Assembly: GCF_030551255.1 (NCBI RefSeq)
Contig: NZ_CP130630.1
Location: forward strand, 620,001 to 684,000
DNA: 64,000 nucleotides
Direction: 5' to 3'
Source: Streptomyces sp. NL15-2K
GTDB lineage: Bacteria; Actinomycetota; Actinomycetes; Streptomycetales; Streptomycetaceae
The notes beneath the pieces were generated by a model. It saw only the letters and a program-made list of their open reading frames with translations. It was not told the DNA's origin and searched no databases. Of the stretch, positions 24,099-32,111 are shown piece after piece. How positions within the stretch are numbered: position 1 is the stretch's first letter; every line of letters begins with the position of its first letter. A program made the translations under genes and the position numbers.

Positions 24099-25229
24099 TC
24101 ACCGGCTCCGCGTGCCGCGAAATGCGTGGCGCTGGACGATCCGGGAGATGTCACGCGCGGTGATGATGCCCACCAGACGCTGCCCGTCGGTGACGAGGAT
24201 GCGCATGCCGCTGCCCGGGGAGAGCTTTTCGAGTACGTCTTCCAGGAGGTCGTCCGGCGCGCACGTGGCGCCCTGCGCCAGCGGCGTCGCCACATCCCGC
24301 ACCCGCAGTGTCTCCCGCTGCTGCGCGGGGATCCGCGCGAGCCGTGGCAGGTGCAGCAGGCCACTGGGGCGTCCGTCGAAGTCGATCAGGGGCAGCGTGG
24401 AGTGGCGGGCCCGTGCGGCCACGTCCTCGACGCAGCGTTCCACGGTCAGCCAGTCCTGGCAGGTCTCCACGGGCGTCGACATGGCGTCGGCCGCGCGCAC
24501 TCCGCGCAGCGCCGGGGCCATCCGGGCACGCTGGCGCTCCGCGCCGGCGACGACCAGGACGAAGAAACCGAGGAGCGCCAGCCACAGACCGCTCCAGACA
24601 CCGCGCAGGACGGAGATCCATCCGACGGCGATCAGCAGGATGCCGAGGACCTGCCCGCTGCGTGCGGCCGCCCGTTCGGCCCGGTCCCGGTCTCCGGTCC
24701 GCCGCCACATCAGCGCCTGCACGACGCGTCCTCCGTCGAGCGGCGCGGCCGGCAGCAGATTGAACACGGCCAGGAAGCAGTTCACCCAGCCGAGCCACAA
24801 CAGGACCGCTGCGGGAACCTCCCAGCCGGAGAGGGCGTCCAGTCCGATGCCCGCCCCGAACGCCGCCGCACCGACGACCAGGCTGGTGAGCGGCCCGCTC
24901 ACGGCTACCAGGAAGGCCGCCCCGGCCGCGCGCGGCTTGCCCATCTCGGTCATCCCGCCCAACGCCCACAGCGTGATGCTCTGGACCGGGATGCCCTTCC
25001 TCCGGGCCGTGACCGCGTGCGCGGCTTCATGAGCCAGCAGGCTCCCGAGCAGCAGCAGGGCCCCGGCCAGGCCGGCCAGCGTGTAGGTGGCGTCCGACCG
25101 GTCCGGAACCCCGGCGGGGAGCGTCTGGCTGCCCAGGCTGTACCCGAAGAGCACTACGAGCAGGGGCACGGTCCAGTGAAGGCGCAGCGGTACCCCGAGC
25201 ACTCGTCCCATCCGTACCGAGCCGTTCAT
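24099..25229 (-). CDS. Site-2 protease family (M50) membrane metalloprotease with CBS domains
   Basis: The 376-residue protein starts at ATG 25229 with AGGAG 6 nt upstream. The frame is open further upstream, but that part overlaps the neighbour's region in a different frame and was rejected. The zinc site HEAAH is at about residue 64, and the second motif NLLPAAPLDGGR at about 160 supplies the Asp ligand. About six membrane helices are followed by a CBS pair from about 235 to 370 (VRAADAMSTPVE, then LVTDGQRLVGIITARDI). Such proteases cut substrates within the membrane, and the CBS pair is thought to gate them by nucleotide binding. It is the last gene of a minus-strand run with the TrkH/TrkA genes. 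Confidence 0.88.
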   Translation of the reverse strand: MNGSVRMGRVLGVPLRLHWTVPLLVVLFGYSLGSQTLPAGVPDRSDATYTLAGLAGALLLLGSLLAHEAAHAVTARRKGIPVQSITLWALGGMTEMGKPRAAGAAFLVAVSGPLTSLVVGAAAFGAGIGLDALSGWEVPAAVLLWLGWVNCFLAVFNLLPAAPLDGGRVVQALMWRRTGDRDRAERAAARSGQVLGILLIAVGWISVLRGVWSGLWLALLGFFVLVVAGAERQRARMAPALRGVRAADAMSTPVETCQDWLTVERCVEDVAARARHSTLPLIDFDGRPSGLLHLPRLARIPAQQRETLRVRDVATPLAQGATCAPDDLLEDVLEKLSPGSGMRILVTDGQRLVGIITARDISRIVQRHAFRGTRSR

Positions 25230-25351
25230 CACCATCTCCTGCGGACGGTGTGGGTCCCCCTGCTGACAGTGTCCCTCGTGCCGGGGGCCCCGGCGCCGGG
25301 TGTGGACGGGACGTATGCGGCTCGCCGAAGCGATGGGACCGCAACGGCAGC

Positions 25352-25771
25352 TCACGGGCTCGCGTCGCGGTCCCCGCCCGGCGTGATCCGCCGGTAGGCG
25401 CCCCGGGCGTTGACGATGCGGGCGATCACCGTACCGAGCAGCGTCGCAACCGTCAGGAAGGCGAGCCGCCCCGCATCCGGATACCCCTGCCACGTGAGTT
25501 CCCCTCGCGGAGGCACCGTGAAGCCGTTGAGGAACAGCCAGCACACCGCGGCCGTGCCCGGCGCCGCGGCGAAACGCGCGCACACCCCCAGCAGTGCGGC
25601 CAGGGCACACAGCACCAGCAGGGCGTGCAGCGGGTCGACAAGCCCGTTGGCCGCGCTCAGCACCCCCACGGTCAGCAGTGCCCCCGCGAAGGCCGCCGCC
25701 CAGACGAAGGGCGTCGCGACAGGCTCGGGCACCGGCCTGACCGCGGCCCGCAACGGCCGCCACTCCACCAT
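25352..25771 (-). CDS. Membrane protein with DUF4118-like four-helix region
   Basis: The 139-residue product has four hydrophobic segments (about 22-45, 48-66, 70-90 and 105-125). It resembles the membrane part of KdpD-type sensor kinases without a kinase domain. It lies between the TrkA gene and the M50 protease gene on the same strand, with gaps of about 100-120 bp. A role linked to potassium sensing is suggested only by the neighbours. Confidence 0.5.
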   Translation of the reverse strand: MVEWRPLRAAVRPVPEPVATPFVWAAAFAGALLTVGVLSAANGLVDPLHALLVLCALAALLGVCARFAAAPGTAAVCWLFLNGFTVPPRGELTWQGYPDAGRLAFLTVATLLGTVIARIVNARGAYRRITPGGDRDASP

Positions 25772-25875
25772 CAGCGCATCCTTCCTCGCGTCACTCGCCT
25801 TGCTCCTATGACAGCGCCTCCGGCGCGGTCCACGCCCGGCGAGCGCTCTTCTCGGTACGGCCGCCCGCCGTGGAC

Positions 25876-26601
25876 TCAGCTGAGTTCGGCGAAGGACTCG
25901 ACATCGTGGATCTTGCCGGTGACGACGATGACATCGCCCTTCTCCAGGACCGTCTCGGCGGTGGCGTAGGTGAAGCCCTCGCCCGGCCGCTTGATGCCGA
26001 CGACCGTCACCCCGTACCTGCGACGCACCTGGCTCTCACCGAGCGGCATGCCGGTGACGACGGCCGGAGCGACGGTCTTCACCAGGGCGTAGTCGTCGTC
26101 GAACTCGATGAAGTCGAGCATCCGGCCGGTGACCAGGTGGGCGACGCGCTCGCCCATCTCGTGCTCGGGCAGAACGACATGGTGTACGCCGAGGCGTTCG
26201 AGGATCCGGCCGTGCTGGCGGCTGATGGCCTTGGCCCAGATGTTGGGCACCTCCGCCTCCAGCAGGTTGGAGGCGATGAGGATGCTGGCCTCGACGTCGG
26301 TGCCGATGCCGACCACGGCGCTGCTGAACTCGTGCACGCCGAGCTGACGCAGCACCTCGGGGTCGGTGCAGTCGGCAACGGCCGTATGGGTGAGATCGTC
26401 GCTCAACCGCTGGACCAGAAGCGCGTCGGTGTCGACGCCGAGAACGTCCCAGCCGCGCCGCATCAGCTCATGGCCCAGCGAGCTGCCGAAGCGGCCGAGA
26501 CCGATCACGGCCACGCGCTGGTCACCGCGACCGGAGGCGGCGGCGTGCTCGGCGGGGCGCCTGCCGCGACGACGGCGCAGAGAGTGCAGATGGCTAGCCA
26601 A
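25876..26601 (-). CDS. TrkA/KtrA-type potassium channel regulatory subunit
   Basis: The 241-residue protein has an N-terminal RCK/Rossmann domain with the nucleotide motif VAVIGLGRFGSSLG and a typical acidic end of strand 2 (VLGVDTD). A C-terminal RCK_C domain (VRRRYGVTVVGIKRPGEGF, then LEKGDVIVVTG) follows. These proteins bind NAD(H) or ATP/ADP and gate the TrkH/KtrB pore. The start is probably TTG 26601, with GAGGAG 10 nt upstream, overlapping the TrkH stop by 8 bp. This overlap indicates translational coupling. The longer frame from 26655 lies entirely within trkH. Confidence 0.85.
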   Translation of the reverse strand: MASHLHSLRRRRGRRPAEHAAASGRGDQRVAVIGLGRFGSSLGHELMRRGWDVLGVDTDALLVQRLSDDLTHTAVADCTDPEVLRQLGVHEFSSAVVGIGTDVEASILIASNLLEAEVPNIWAKAISRQHGRILERLGVHHVVLPEHEMGERVAHLVTGRMLDFIEFDDDYALVKTVAPAVVTGMPLGESQVRRRYGVTVVGIKRPGEGFTYATAETVLEKGDVIVVTGKIHDVESFAELS

Positions 26602-27967
26602 TGACGGGTCGCTCCTCGGGTAGCTCGTAGCGGCGCTTGCGCTCGCGCAGGGCAAGCGCCGAGACCAGGGTGACCGGGCCGAGCCGGCCGACGAACATGA
26701 GCACGATGACGATCAGCCGGCCGGCGGTCGGCAGGTCAGCGGTGATGCCGGTGGACAGCCCCACCGTGCCGAAGGCCGAGACCGACTCGAACAGCACCTC
26801 CTCGAAGGGCTTGTCGACCACGGCGAGCAGCGCGAGGGTCGCCGTCATCACGAACCCCACGCCGGCCAGCGCCACGGTCAACGCCTGCCGCAGCACATGC
26901 GGTGCGAGTTTGCGGCCCATCACCGCGGAGGTGGGTTCACCGCGCACCTCGGCGACCATCGCCGCACCCAGCACCGCGAACGTGCTGACCTTGATGCCGC
27001 CCGCGGTGCCTCCACTGCCGCCGCCGACGAACATCAGCATGCAGGTCAGCAGCAGCGTCGCGTCCGTCATCGCCCCGATGTCGACACTGTTGAACCCCGC
27101 TGTCCGGGACATCGCCGAGTGGAAGAACCCTGCCAGGATCTTCTCGTCCCAGTCGAACGGGCCCAGTGTGCCGCCGTTCGTCCATTCCAGCACACAGGTC
27201 AGCAGCGTCCCGGCGGACAGCAGCACGGCGGTGGTGACCACCGTCAGCCGGAAGTGCAGCGACCAGCGACGCCGGCCCGTGGCGCGGGCCCGCTTGCGGT
27301 GCCGCAGCAACTCCAGCAGCACGGGAAATCCGATCCCGCCGAGAATCACGGCCACGGCGATCGGCAGCGTCACCCATGGGTCCTGCGCGTACTTGGTGAG
27401 GTTGTCGACGTGCAGCCCGAACCCGGCGTTGTTGAACGCCGACACGGCATGGAAGAACCCCAGATACGAGGCGTCCCAGACGGACTCGCCGTAGCCGAAG
27501 CGCAGCCGCAGCGCCAGCACGGCGCCCACCGCGAGCTCCACCGCGAACGTGCATCCCGCGACCCCGAGCAGCACGCGCCGCACGTCCCCGATGTCCAGGC
27601 TCTTGGTCTCCGCCTGCGCGGTCAACTGCATCCGCAGCCGCAGTTTCCCGGAGATCAGCAGACCCAGCAGCGAGGCCATCGTCATGATGCCGAAGCCGCC
27701 GACCTGGAACAGCACCAGGATCACGCCCTCGCCGAAGCCGCTCCAATACGTGCCCGTGTCCACCACGACCAGGCCCGTCACGCACACCGCCGACGTGGAC
27801 GTGAACAGCGCCGTCACGGCATCGGTGCTCCGGCCGTCCTCCGCGGCGACGGGCAGCATCAGCAGTACCGTCCCCAGCAGGATCACCGCGGCGAAGCCCA
27901 TGACCACCGTACGAGCGGGATGCGCAGCCAACAGCGACTGCCACACCCGCCCCGCACGTCCCGCCAC
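26594..27967 (-). CDS. TrkH/KtrB-type potassium uptake protein
   Basis: The 457-residue polytopic membrane protein has the four-fold repeated M1-P-M2 layout of TrkH/KtrB channels. Selectivity-loop regions are visible (TSTSAVCVTGLVV, VSAFNNAGFG, SRTAGFNSVDIG, VSAFGTVGLSTG), each with the conserved Gly. It imports K+ together with the TrkA subunit encoded next. The start is GTG 27967 with GGAAGG 7 nt upstream. It is the first gene of a likely four-gene operon (TrkH, TrkA, membrane protein, protease). A minus-strand promoter would lie between it and the SulP gene. Confidence 0.9.
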   Translation of the reverse strand: MAGRAGRVWQSLLAAHPARTVVMGFAAVILLGTVLLMLPVAAEDGRSTDAVTALFTSTSAVCVTGLVVVDTGTYWSGFGEGVILVLFQVGGFGIMTMASLLGLLISGKLRLRMQLTAQAETKSLDIGDVRRVLLGVAGCTFAVELAVGAVLALRLRFGYGESVWDASYLGFFHAVSAFNNAGFGLHVDNLTKYAQDPWVTLPIAVAVILGGIGFPVLLELLRHRKRARATGRRRWSLHFRLTVVTTAVLLSAGTLLTCVLEWTNGGTLGPFDWDEKILAGFFHSAMSRTAGFNSVDIGAMTDATLLLTCMLMFVGGGSGGTAGGIKVSTFAVLGAAMVAEVRGEPTSAVMGRKLAPHVLRQALTVALAGVGFVMTATLALLAVVDKPFEEVLFESVSAFGTVGLSTGITADLPTAGRLIVIVLMFVGRLGPVTLVSALALRERKRRYELPEERPVIG

Positions 27968-28053
27968 TCGCCGGCCTTCCTGCTCGCCAACCGTCCGTCA
28001 AGGATCCATCAGCATCCCGTCAAGATCCAGCCGGCCGGTCCAGGGGTGTGTGG

Positions 28054-29562
28054 TCAGTGACCGCCGGTGAGTTCGCCGCTCAGCTTCTCGTGCATGCGGG
28101 CACTGGGTTCGTTCAGGCCGGTGATCTCGACGGTCTTGCCGCGCTGGGCGTATTTGGTCTCGATGGCGTCCAGGGCGGCGACGGAGGAGGCGTCCCAGAT
28201 GTGCGCGGCGGAAAGGTCGATGACGACCTTGTCCGGGTCGGTGGCGTAGTGGAACTGGCCGACGAGGTCGTTGGAGGAGGCGAAGAACAGCTCACCGGTG
28301 ACCCGGTAGACCACGGAGGTGCCCTCGGGGTCGGTGACGGCGGTGACCTCGGCGAGGTGGGCGACGCGCTTGGCGAAGATGACCATCGCGGTGACGGAGC
28401 CGACGACGACGCCGATGGCGAGGTTGTGGGTGGCCACCACGCACGCGACGGTGACCACCATGACGGTGATCTCCCCGGCCGGCATGCGCAGAAGCGTCTT
28501 CGGGGCGATGGAGTGCCAGTCGAACGTGGCGACCGACACCATGACCATCACGGCGACCAGCGCGGCCATGGGGATGTCGGAGACGACCGGCCCGAAGACG
28601 ATGCACAGCACCATCAGCAACGCTCCGGCCAGGAACGTCGACAGCCGGGTGCGGGCGCCGGACACTCGTACGTTGATCATCGTCTGGCCGATCATCGCGC
28701 AGCCGCCCATCCCGCCGAAGAAGCCCGTGACGATGTTGGCGACGCCCTGGCCGACGGACTCACGGGTCTTGGAGGAGTGGGTGTCGGTGATCTCGTCGAC
28801 CAGCTTGGCGGTCATCAGCGACTCCATCAGACCGACCAGGGCCATGGCGAGCGCGTACGGCGCGACGGTCGTCAGCGTGTCCAGGGTGAACGGCACGTCC
28901 GGCAGGCCCGGTACGGGCAGGGAGGACGGCAGGTCGCCCTTGTCGCCGACGGTCGGCACCGCGATGCCGGCCGCGAGCGTGATGACGGTGAGGACGGCGA
29001 TGGACACCAGGGGAGCCGGGATCACCGTCGTGACCTTCGGGAAGAACACCATCAGCGCGAGACCGGCGGCGATGAGCGGGTAGACGGGCCAGGGCACGTC
29101 CGTCATCTCCGGGACCTGTGCCATGAAGATGAGGATCGCGAGCGAGTTGACGAAGCCGACCATCACGCTGCGCGGCACGAACCGCATCAGCTTGGCCACC
29201 CCGAGTGCGCCGAGGACGATCTGGAAGACACCGGCCAGGATGACGGCCGCGACGAGGTAGCCGAAGCCGTGCTCGCGGTTGAGCGGGGCGATGACCAGGG
29301 CGACCGCGCCGGTGGCCGCGGAGATCATGGCCGGGCGGCCGCCGACGATCGCGATGGTGACGGCCATCGTGAACGAGGCGAACAGGCCGACCGCCGGGTC
29401 GACCCCGGCGATGATCGAGAACGAGATCGCCTCCGGGATCAGCGCCAGGGCGACCACGAGGCCGGCGAGCACCTCGGTGCGCAGCACCTTCGGATCGGAC
29501 AGCCAGGAGGGCCGTCGGGAGCCGCGCAGCCACGCGGCCGGGGACAGGGCGGAGGAAGACAA
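28054..29562 (-). CDS. SulP family anion transporter with STAS domain
   Basis: The 502-residue protein has a membrane domain of about 11-12 helices (LAGLVVALALIPEAISFSIIAGVDP, the SulP signature region, at about 30-55). A C-terminal STAS domain begins at about residue 390, with the DLSAAHIWDASSVAALD anti-sigma-antagonist-like loop. Members import sulfate or bicarbonate, sometimes coupled to Na+. The start is TTG 29562 with no strong ribosome binding site. A possible short leader peptide lies 168 nt upstream, hinting at attenuation. No sulfate-assimilation or carbonic anhydrase gene is adjacent, so the substrate is open. Confidence 0.88.
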   Translation of the reverse strand: MSSSALSPAAWLRGSRRPSWLSDPKVLRTEVLAGLVVALALIPEAISFSIIAGVDPAVGLFASFTMAVTIAIVGGRPAMISAATGAVALVIAPLNREHGFGYLVAAVILAGVFQIVLGALGVAKLMRFVPRSVMVGFVNSLAILIFMAQVPEMTDVPWPVYPLIAAGLALMVFFPKVTTVIPAPLVSIAVLTVITLAAGIAVPTVGDKGDLPSSLPVPGLPDVPFTLDTLTTVAPYALAMALVGLMESLMTAKLVDEITDTHSSKTRESVGQGVANIVTGFFGGMGGCAMIGQTMINVRVSGARTRLSTFLAGALLMVLCIVFGPVVSDIPMAALVAVMVMVSVATFDWHSIAPKTLLRMPAGEITVMVVTVACVVATHNLAIGVVVGSVTAMVIFAKRVAHLAEVTAVTDPEGTSVVYRVTGELFFASSNDLVGQFHYATDPDKVVIDLSAAHIWDASSVAALDAIETKYAQRGKTVEITGLNEPSARMHEKLSGELTGGH

Positions 29563-29729
29563 GACGAAGGGAACCTGTCGTGCTCGGGCACACCCGTCAA
29601 CACGGCGGGCGCGCGGGAAGGCAGGGAGGGCGGGCGGCGATCCGCGAGGCCGGCGAGCGGCGGACCGAAGTCAGTGGGCGGCAGCGAAGCGATCCGCGAC
29701 GGGACGGGGTGCGGCTCGGGGCCGAGGGG

Positions 29730-29768
29730 TCACGGCGGGCAGGCAGCGGCGCCGGACATCACGGACAT
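29730..29768 (-). CDS. Possible 12-residue leader peptide upstream of the SulP gene
   Basis: ATG 29768 opens a 12-residue frame (MSVMSGAAACPP). AGGAGAGA lies at good distance upstream, the best ribosome binding site in the 367-bp gap. A minus-strand TAGAGT (complement of 29843-29848) could serve as a -10 box. The peptide has one Cys near its end. Cysteine-containing leader peptides before sulfur genes are known in actinobacteria. This case is an inference from position and the site. Confidence 0.35.
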   Translation of the reverse strand: MSVMSGAAACPP

Positions 29769-29929
29769 GCGCACGCTCTCTCCTGCGAACCTCGAACACT
29801 TCGCCGGGCGCTTCGTTGCCCCCGACACGGCTGACGGACTCCACTCTAACGTCGGAAGATCGGCGAGATCGCCGCGCTCGCGCCGCGGTGTGCCCGTCGT
29901 CGCCAACGGGTGATCAGCACGATGCGGCC

Positions 29930-30331
29930 TCAGCCGACGTCACGGTCGAGCAGTTCCCTCACCCCCTGAGCCGTCAGTGCCAGCTGCTCCGGTGTGCCCG
30001 CGTCGATGATCAGCGCCAGTTTCTCCGACGGCCAGCCATGGGCGAGCTCACCGAGCACCACCTGCCGATGCTGGGTGATCTGCGGCAGCGCTTGCCGCAT
30101 GCGTGCCTGCGAGGTGAAGACCGGCACCAGTTCGGTGCCGTCCTCCTGCTCGTAGACAGGAAGGGTCACTCTGCCGGGCTCCTGCTCCTCGACAGCGGGA
30201 GCGCCGGTGGGGATGAGAACCTCCCCGCCGGCGAGGGTGTTCAGCGCCGTCTCATCGGCCTCGCCTTCGACCACCGCCCGCAGGGCCAGCTGAACGGCGG
30301 AGGCAGCACCATTGGGAAAGTGGTCCGTCAT
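29930..30331 (-). CDS. SseB family protein
   Basis: The 133-residue protein fits the SseB N-terminal domain family: ALNTLAGGEVLIPTG, then LPVYEQEDGTELVPVFTSQARMRQ (positions about 30-85), then a hydrophobic strand-helix end. The family is named from a Salmonella protein but in actinobacteria these are cytoplasmic proteins of unclear role. The gene begins 22 bp after the USP gene on the same strand, so the two are probably one operon. The ribosome binding site is weak (GGATCA). Confidence 0.7.
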   Translation of the reverse strand: MTDHFPNGAASAVQLALRAVVEGEADETALNTLAGGEVLIPTGAPAVEEQEPGRVTLPVYEQEDGTELVPVFTSQARMRQALPQITQHRQVVLGELAHGWPSEKLALIIDAGTPEQLALTAQGVRELLDRDVG

Positions 30332-30346
30332 GACTGATCCAATCGT

Positions 30347-30380
30347 GTCGTCTCTACGGCGCTGTCGTCTCTACGGCGCT
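30347..30380. repeat. 17-bp tandem duplication across the USP stop codon
   Basis: GTCGTCTCTACGGCGCT occurs twice head to tail (30347-30363 and 30364-30380). The first copy contains the stop codon of the USP gene; the second encodes its last residues. As 17 is not a multiple of three, the duplication has altered the end of the protein. Confidence 0.75.
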
Positions 30381-31271
30381 GTCGTCCGCGGCGGCGGTCC
30401 GACCCGCGGGTACGACGGCGACGGGGCAGCTCGCGTGGTGCAGTACGGCGTGCACCACCGACCCCAGACGCAGTCCGAACCTGCCCTCGGCCGGGTGCCG
30501 TGGAATCACCACCAGGTCGGCCCGAGCGGATGCCTGTACCAGGGCAGCGGCCGGCGAGTCGACGAACAGCTCGGTGTCCAGGTGCACGTTCGGGTACTCG
30601 GCGGCGGGACGGGCGGCATGGTTCAGCAGCTCGGCGTGGGCATGCCGCTCCTCATCGAGGTTGGTGGCCTGGGGCATCATGCGGCCGCTGTACACGCGCG
30701 GCGCCCACGCGTGGACCAGACGCACGCCGGCCTGGCGCAGCTCGGCCTCGGCGAGGGCGAACCGCACGGCTTCCTCGTCCCGGCCGTCGCGCACGCCGAC
30801 CACGATGCTTTTGTGGGCGGCTTTCGCGGTGTCCCCGCGCACGACGACGACCGGTCGGTCCGCGTGGGCGGCCACCTTCAGGCTCACCGAGCCCAGCAGC
30901 AGCCCGGCGAAACCACCTCGCCCGCGGGTGCCGACCACGACCAGGCCGGCGTCCTGGGCCGCGGTCACCAGGGCGTCGGCCGGTTCGTCACGGGCGAGGG
31001 CGGTATCGATCGGCACGCCGGGATGAGCGGCCCCGAGTCGCGCCCGGGCGTCATCCAGCACCCCGACGGCCCCCTCGAGAACCTGCTCCGTGAGACCCAT
31101 GCCTGTCTCCCCGTACGCGGCATCCGCGCTACGGCCGACGGAATGGACGACCTTCAACGCACAGCCGCGCCGGTCCGCCTCGGTGGCCGCCCACTCCGCG
31201 GCGAGCCATGAGTACGCCGTGTCGTCGAAGCCGAGGAGTACCGTGCCGAGCCCACCGTCGCCAGTCACCAT
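30354..31271 (-). CDS. Universal stress protein with two USP domains
   Basis: The product (305 residues from ATG 31271, with AGAGG upstream) contains two USP folds in tandem. The first, about residues 8-150, ends in the ATP-loop-like VVVGTRGRGGFAGLLLGSVSLKVAAHADRPVVVV. The second, about 158-295, ends in RFGLRLGSVVHAVLHHASCPVAVV. The first domain has the G-x2-G-x9-G(S/T) nucleotide loop; the second is diverged, with the loop partly lost. Such proteins respond to hypoxia and other stress in actinobacteria and are common in dormancy-type regulons. The long frame reaching 31631 was rejected, as it covers a repeat-rich promoter region. Confidence 0.88.
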   Translation of the reverse strand: MVTGDGGLGTVLLGFDDTAYSWLAAEWAATEADRRGCALKVVHSVGRSADAAYGETGMGLTEQVLEGAVGVLDDARARLGAAHPGVPIDTALARDEPADALVTAAQDAGLVVVGTRGRGGFAGLLLGSVSLKVAAHADRPVVVVRGDTAKAAHKSIVVGVRDGRDEEAVRFALAEAELRQAGVRLVHAWAPRVYSGRMMPQATNLDEERHAHAELLNHAARPAAEYPNVHLDTELFVDSPAAALVQASARADLVVIPRHPAEGRFGLRLGSVVHAVLHHASCPVAVVPAGRTAAADDSAVETTAP

Positions 31272-31385
31272 CGTGTCCTCTCCCGCACGAGGCGCAGCCG
31301 CACGGCCGGTGCCCGCCCGCCACGGCTTGGGTGCGTCATGCGCGCCGGGTACCCCCACGGGCTGTCGCCCACACCGTTGCCACCA

Positions 31386-31427
31386 GCACTGTGTGCACCG
31401 CACTGTGCGCATCGCGCTGTGTGCACC
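31386..31427. promoter_or_regulatory. Three 14-bp tandem repeats in the USP/archease divergent promoter region
   Basis: Units GCACTGTGTGCACC (31386-31399), GCACTGTGCGCATC (31400-31413) and GCGCTGTGTGCACC (31414-31427) follow each other without gaps. Each contains a GTG(T/C)GCA(C/T) half-palindrome. They lie in the 346-bp region between the divergent USP and archease genes. A helix-phased regulator array is possible, though 14 bp is not an integral turn. No regulator gene is adjacent. Confidence 0.55.
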
Positions 31428-31617
31428 GATCCCTCGCCGCGTCGGCGACCCGGCGCCGCCGTGACCGGCGCATGGGCTGCCCCGTGGCGGGCACTCGTAC
31501 GGTCGCAGTGCTCCTGCCGGGGAGACGACCGGACGCTGTTCGTCGGACTGCTCCTCCGCACGGACACCGGAGCCCTCTCGGCGCGAGACCTGCGACTGAG
31601 TGGATCGGGCGGTGCGC

Positions 31618-32073
31618 ATGGTCGGTGACACGGATGACGAGATTCAGGCGCGGCGGCTGGGCGACAGTGGCCACCGGGCGGTGCCGCACACGGCCGACGT
31701 GCGGATAGAGGCGTGGGGCGTGAGCCGTGAGCGCTGCCTGGTGGAGGCGGCGCTGGGAATGGTCGAGTGCTTCGCGGATGTCTCGGCGGTGCGGCCCACC
31801 GCGGTCGAACGCGTCCGGCTGGCGGAGGAGCAGGACGACGACCTGCTGACCGCGCTGCTGGAGGAGGTCGTTTTCCGCCTGGAGGTGGACGGCCAGGTGG
31901 CCGTCGACCTGGAGGCGGACACGGTCGACGACGGCCTGGATGTACGGCTGGCCCTGGCCGGCCTGGCGGACGTGGAGATCATCGGTTCCGTGCCGAAGGG
32001 CATCTCCTGGCACGGGATGCGCATCGGGCCGGATCCTTACGGATGGTCGTGTGCGGTGACCGTGGACGTGTGA
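31618..32073 (+). CDS. Archease, RtcB activator
   Basis: The 151-residue protein has the archease features: HTADVRIEAWG with the metal-binding Asp, ALGMVECFADV, the central LLTALLEEVVFRLEVDGQVAVD, and the final IGPDPYGWSCAVTVDV. Archease speeds guanylation of the RNA ligase RtcB and allows multiple turnover. The RtcB gene converges on it tail to tail, with only 38 bp between stops. The start ATG 31618 was preferred over GTG 31600; neither has a strong ribosome binding site. Confidence 0.85.
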   Translation: MVGDTDDEIQARRLGDSGHRAVPHTADVRIEAWGVSRERCLVEAALGMVECFADVSAVRPTAVERVRLAEEQDDDLLTALLEEVVFRLEVDGQVAVDLEADTVDDGLDVRLALAGLADVEIIGSVPKGISWHGMRIGPDPYGWSCAVTVDV

Positions 32074-32111
32074 CGTAACGGGGGTGGGCACCGTACGGAC
32101 CGCTCGTGACC

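Noticed and set aside
28048..29913. Plus-strand frame of 621 codons
   Set aside because: It is rich in Asp, Gly, His and Arg as expected for an antisense shadow of the SulP gene.
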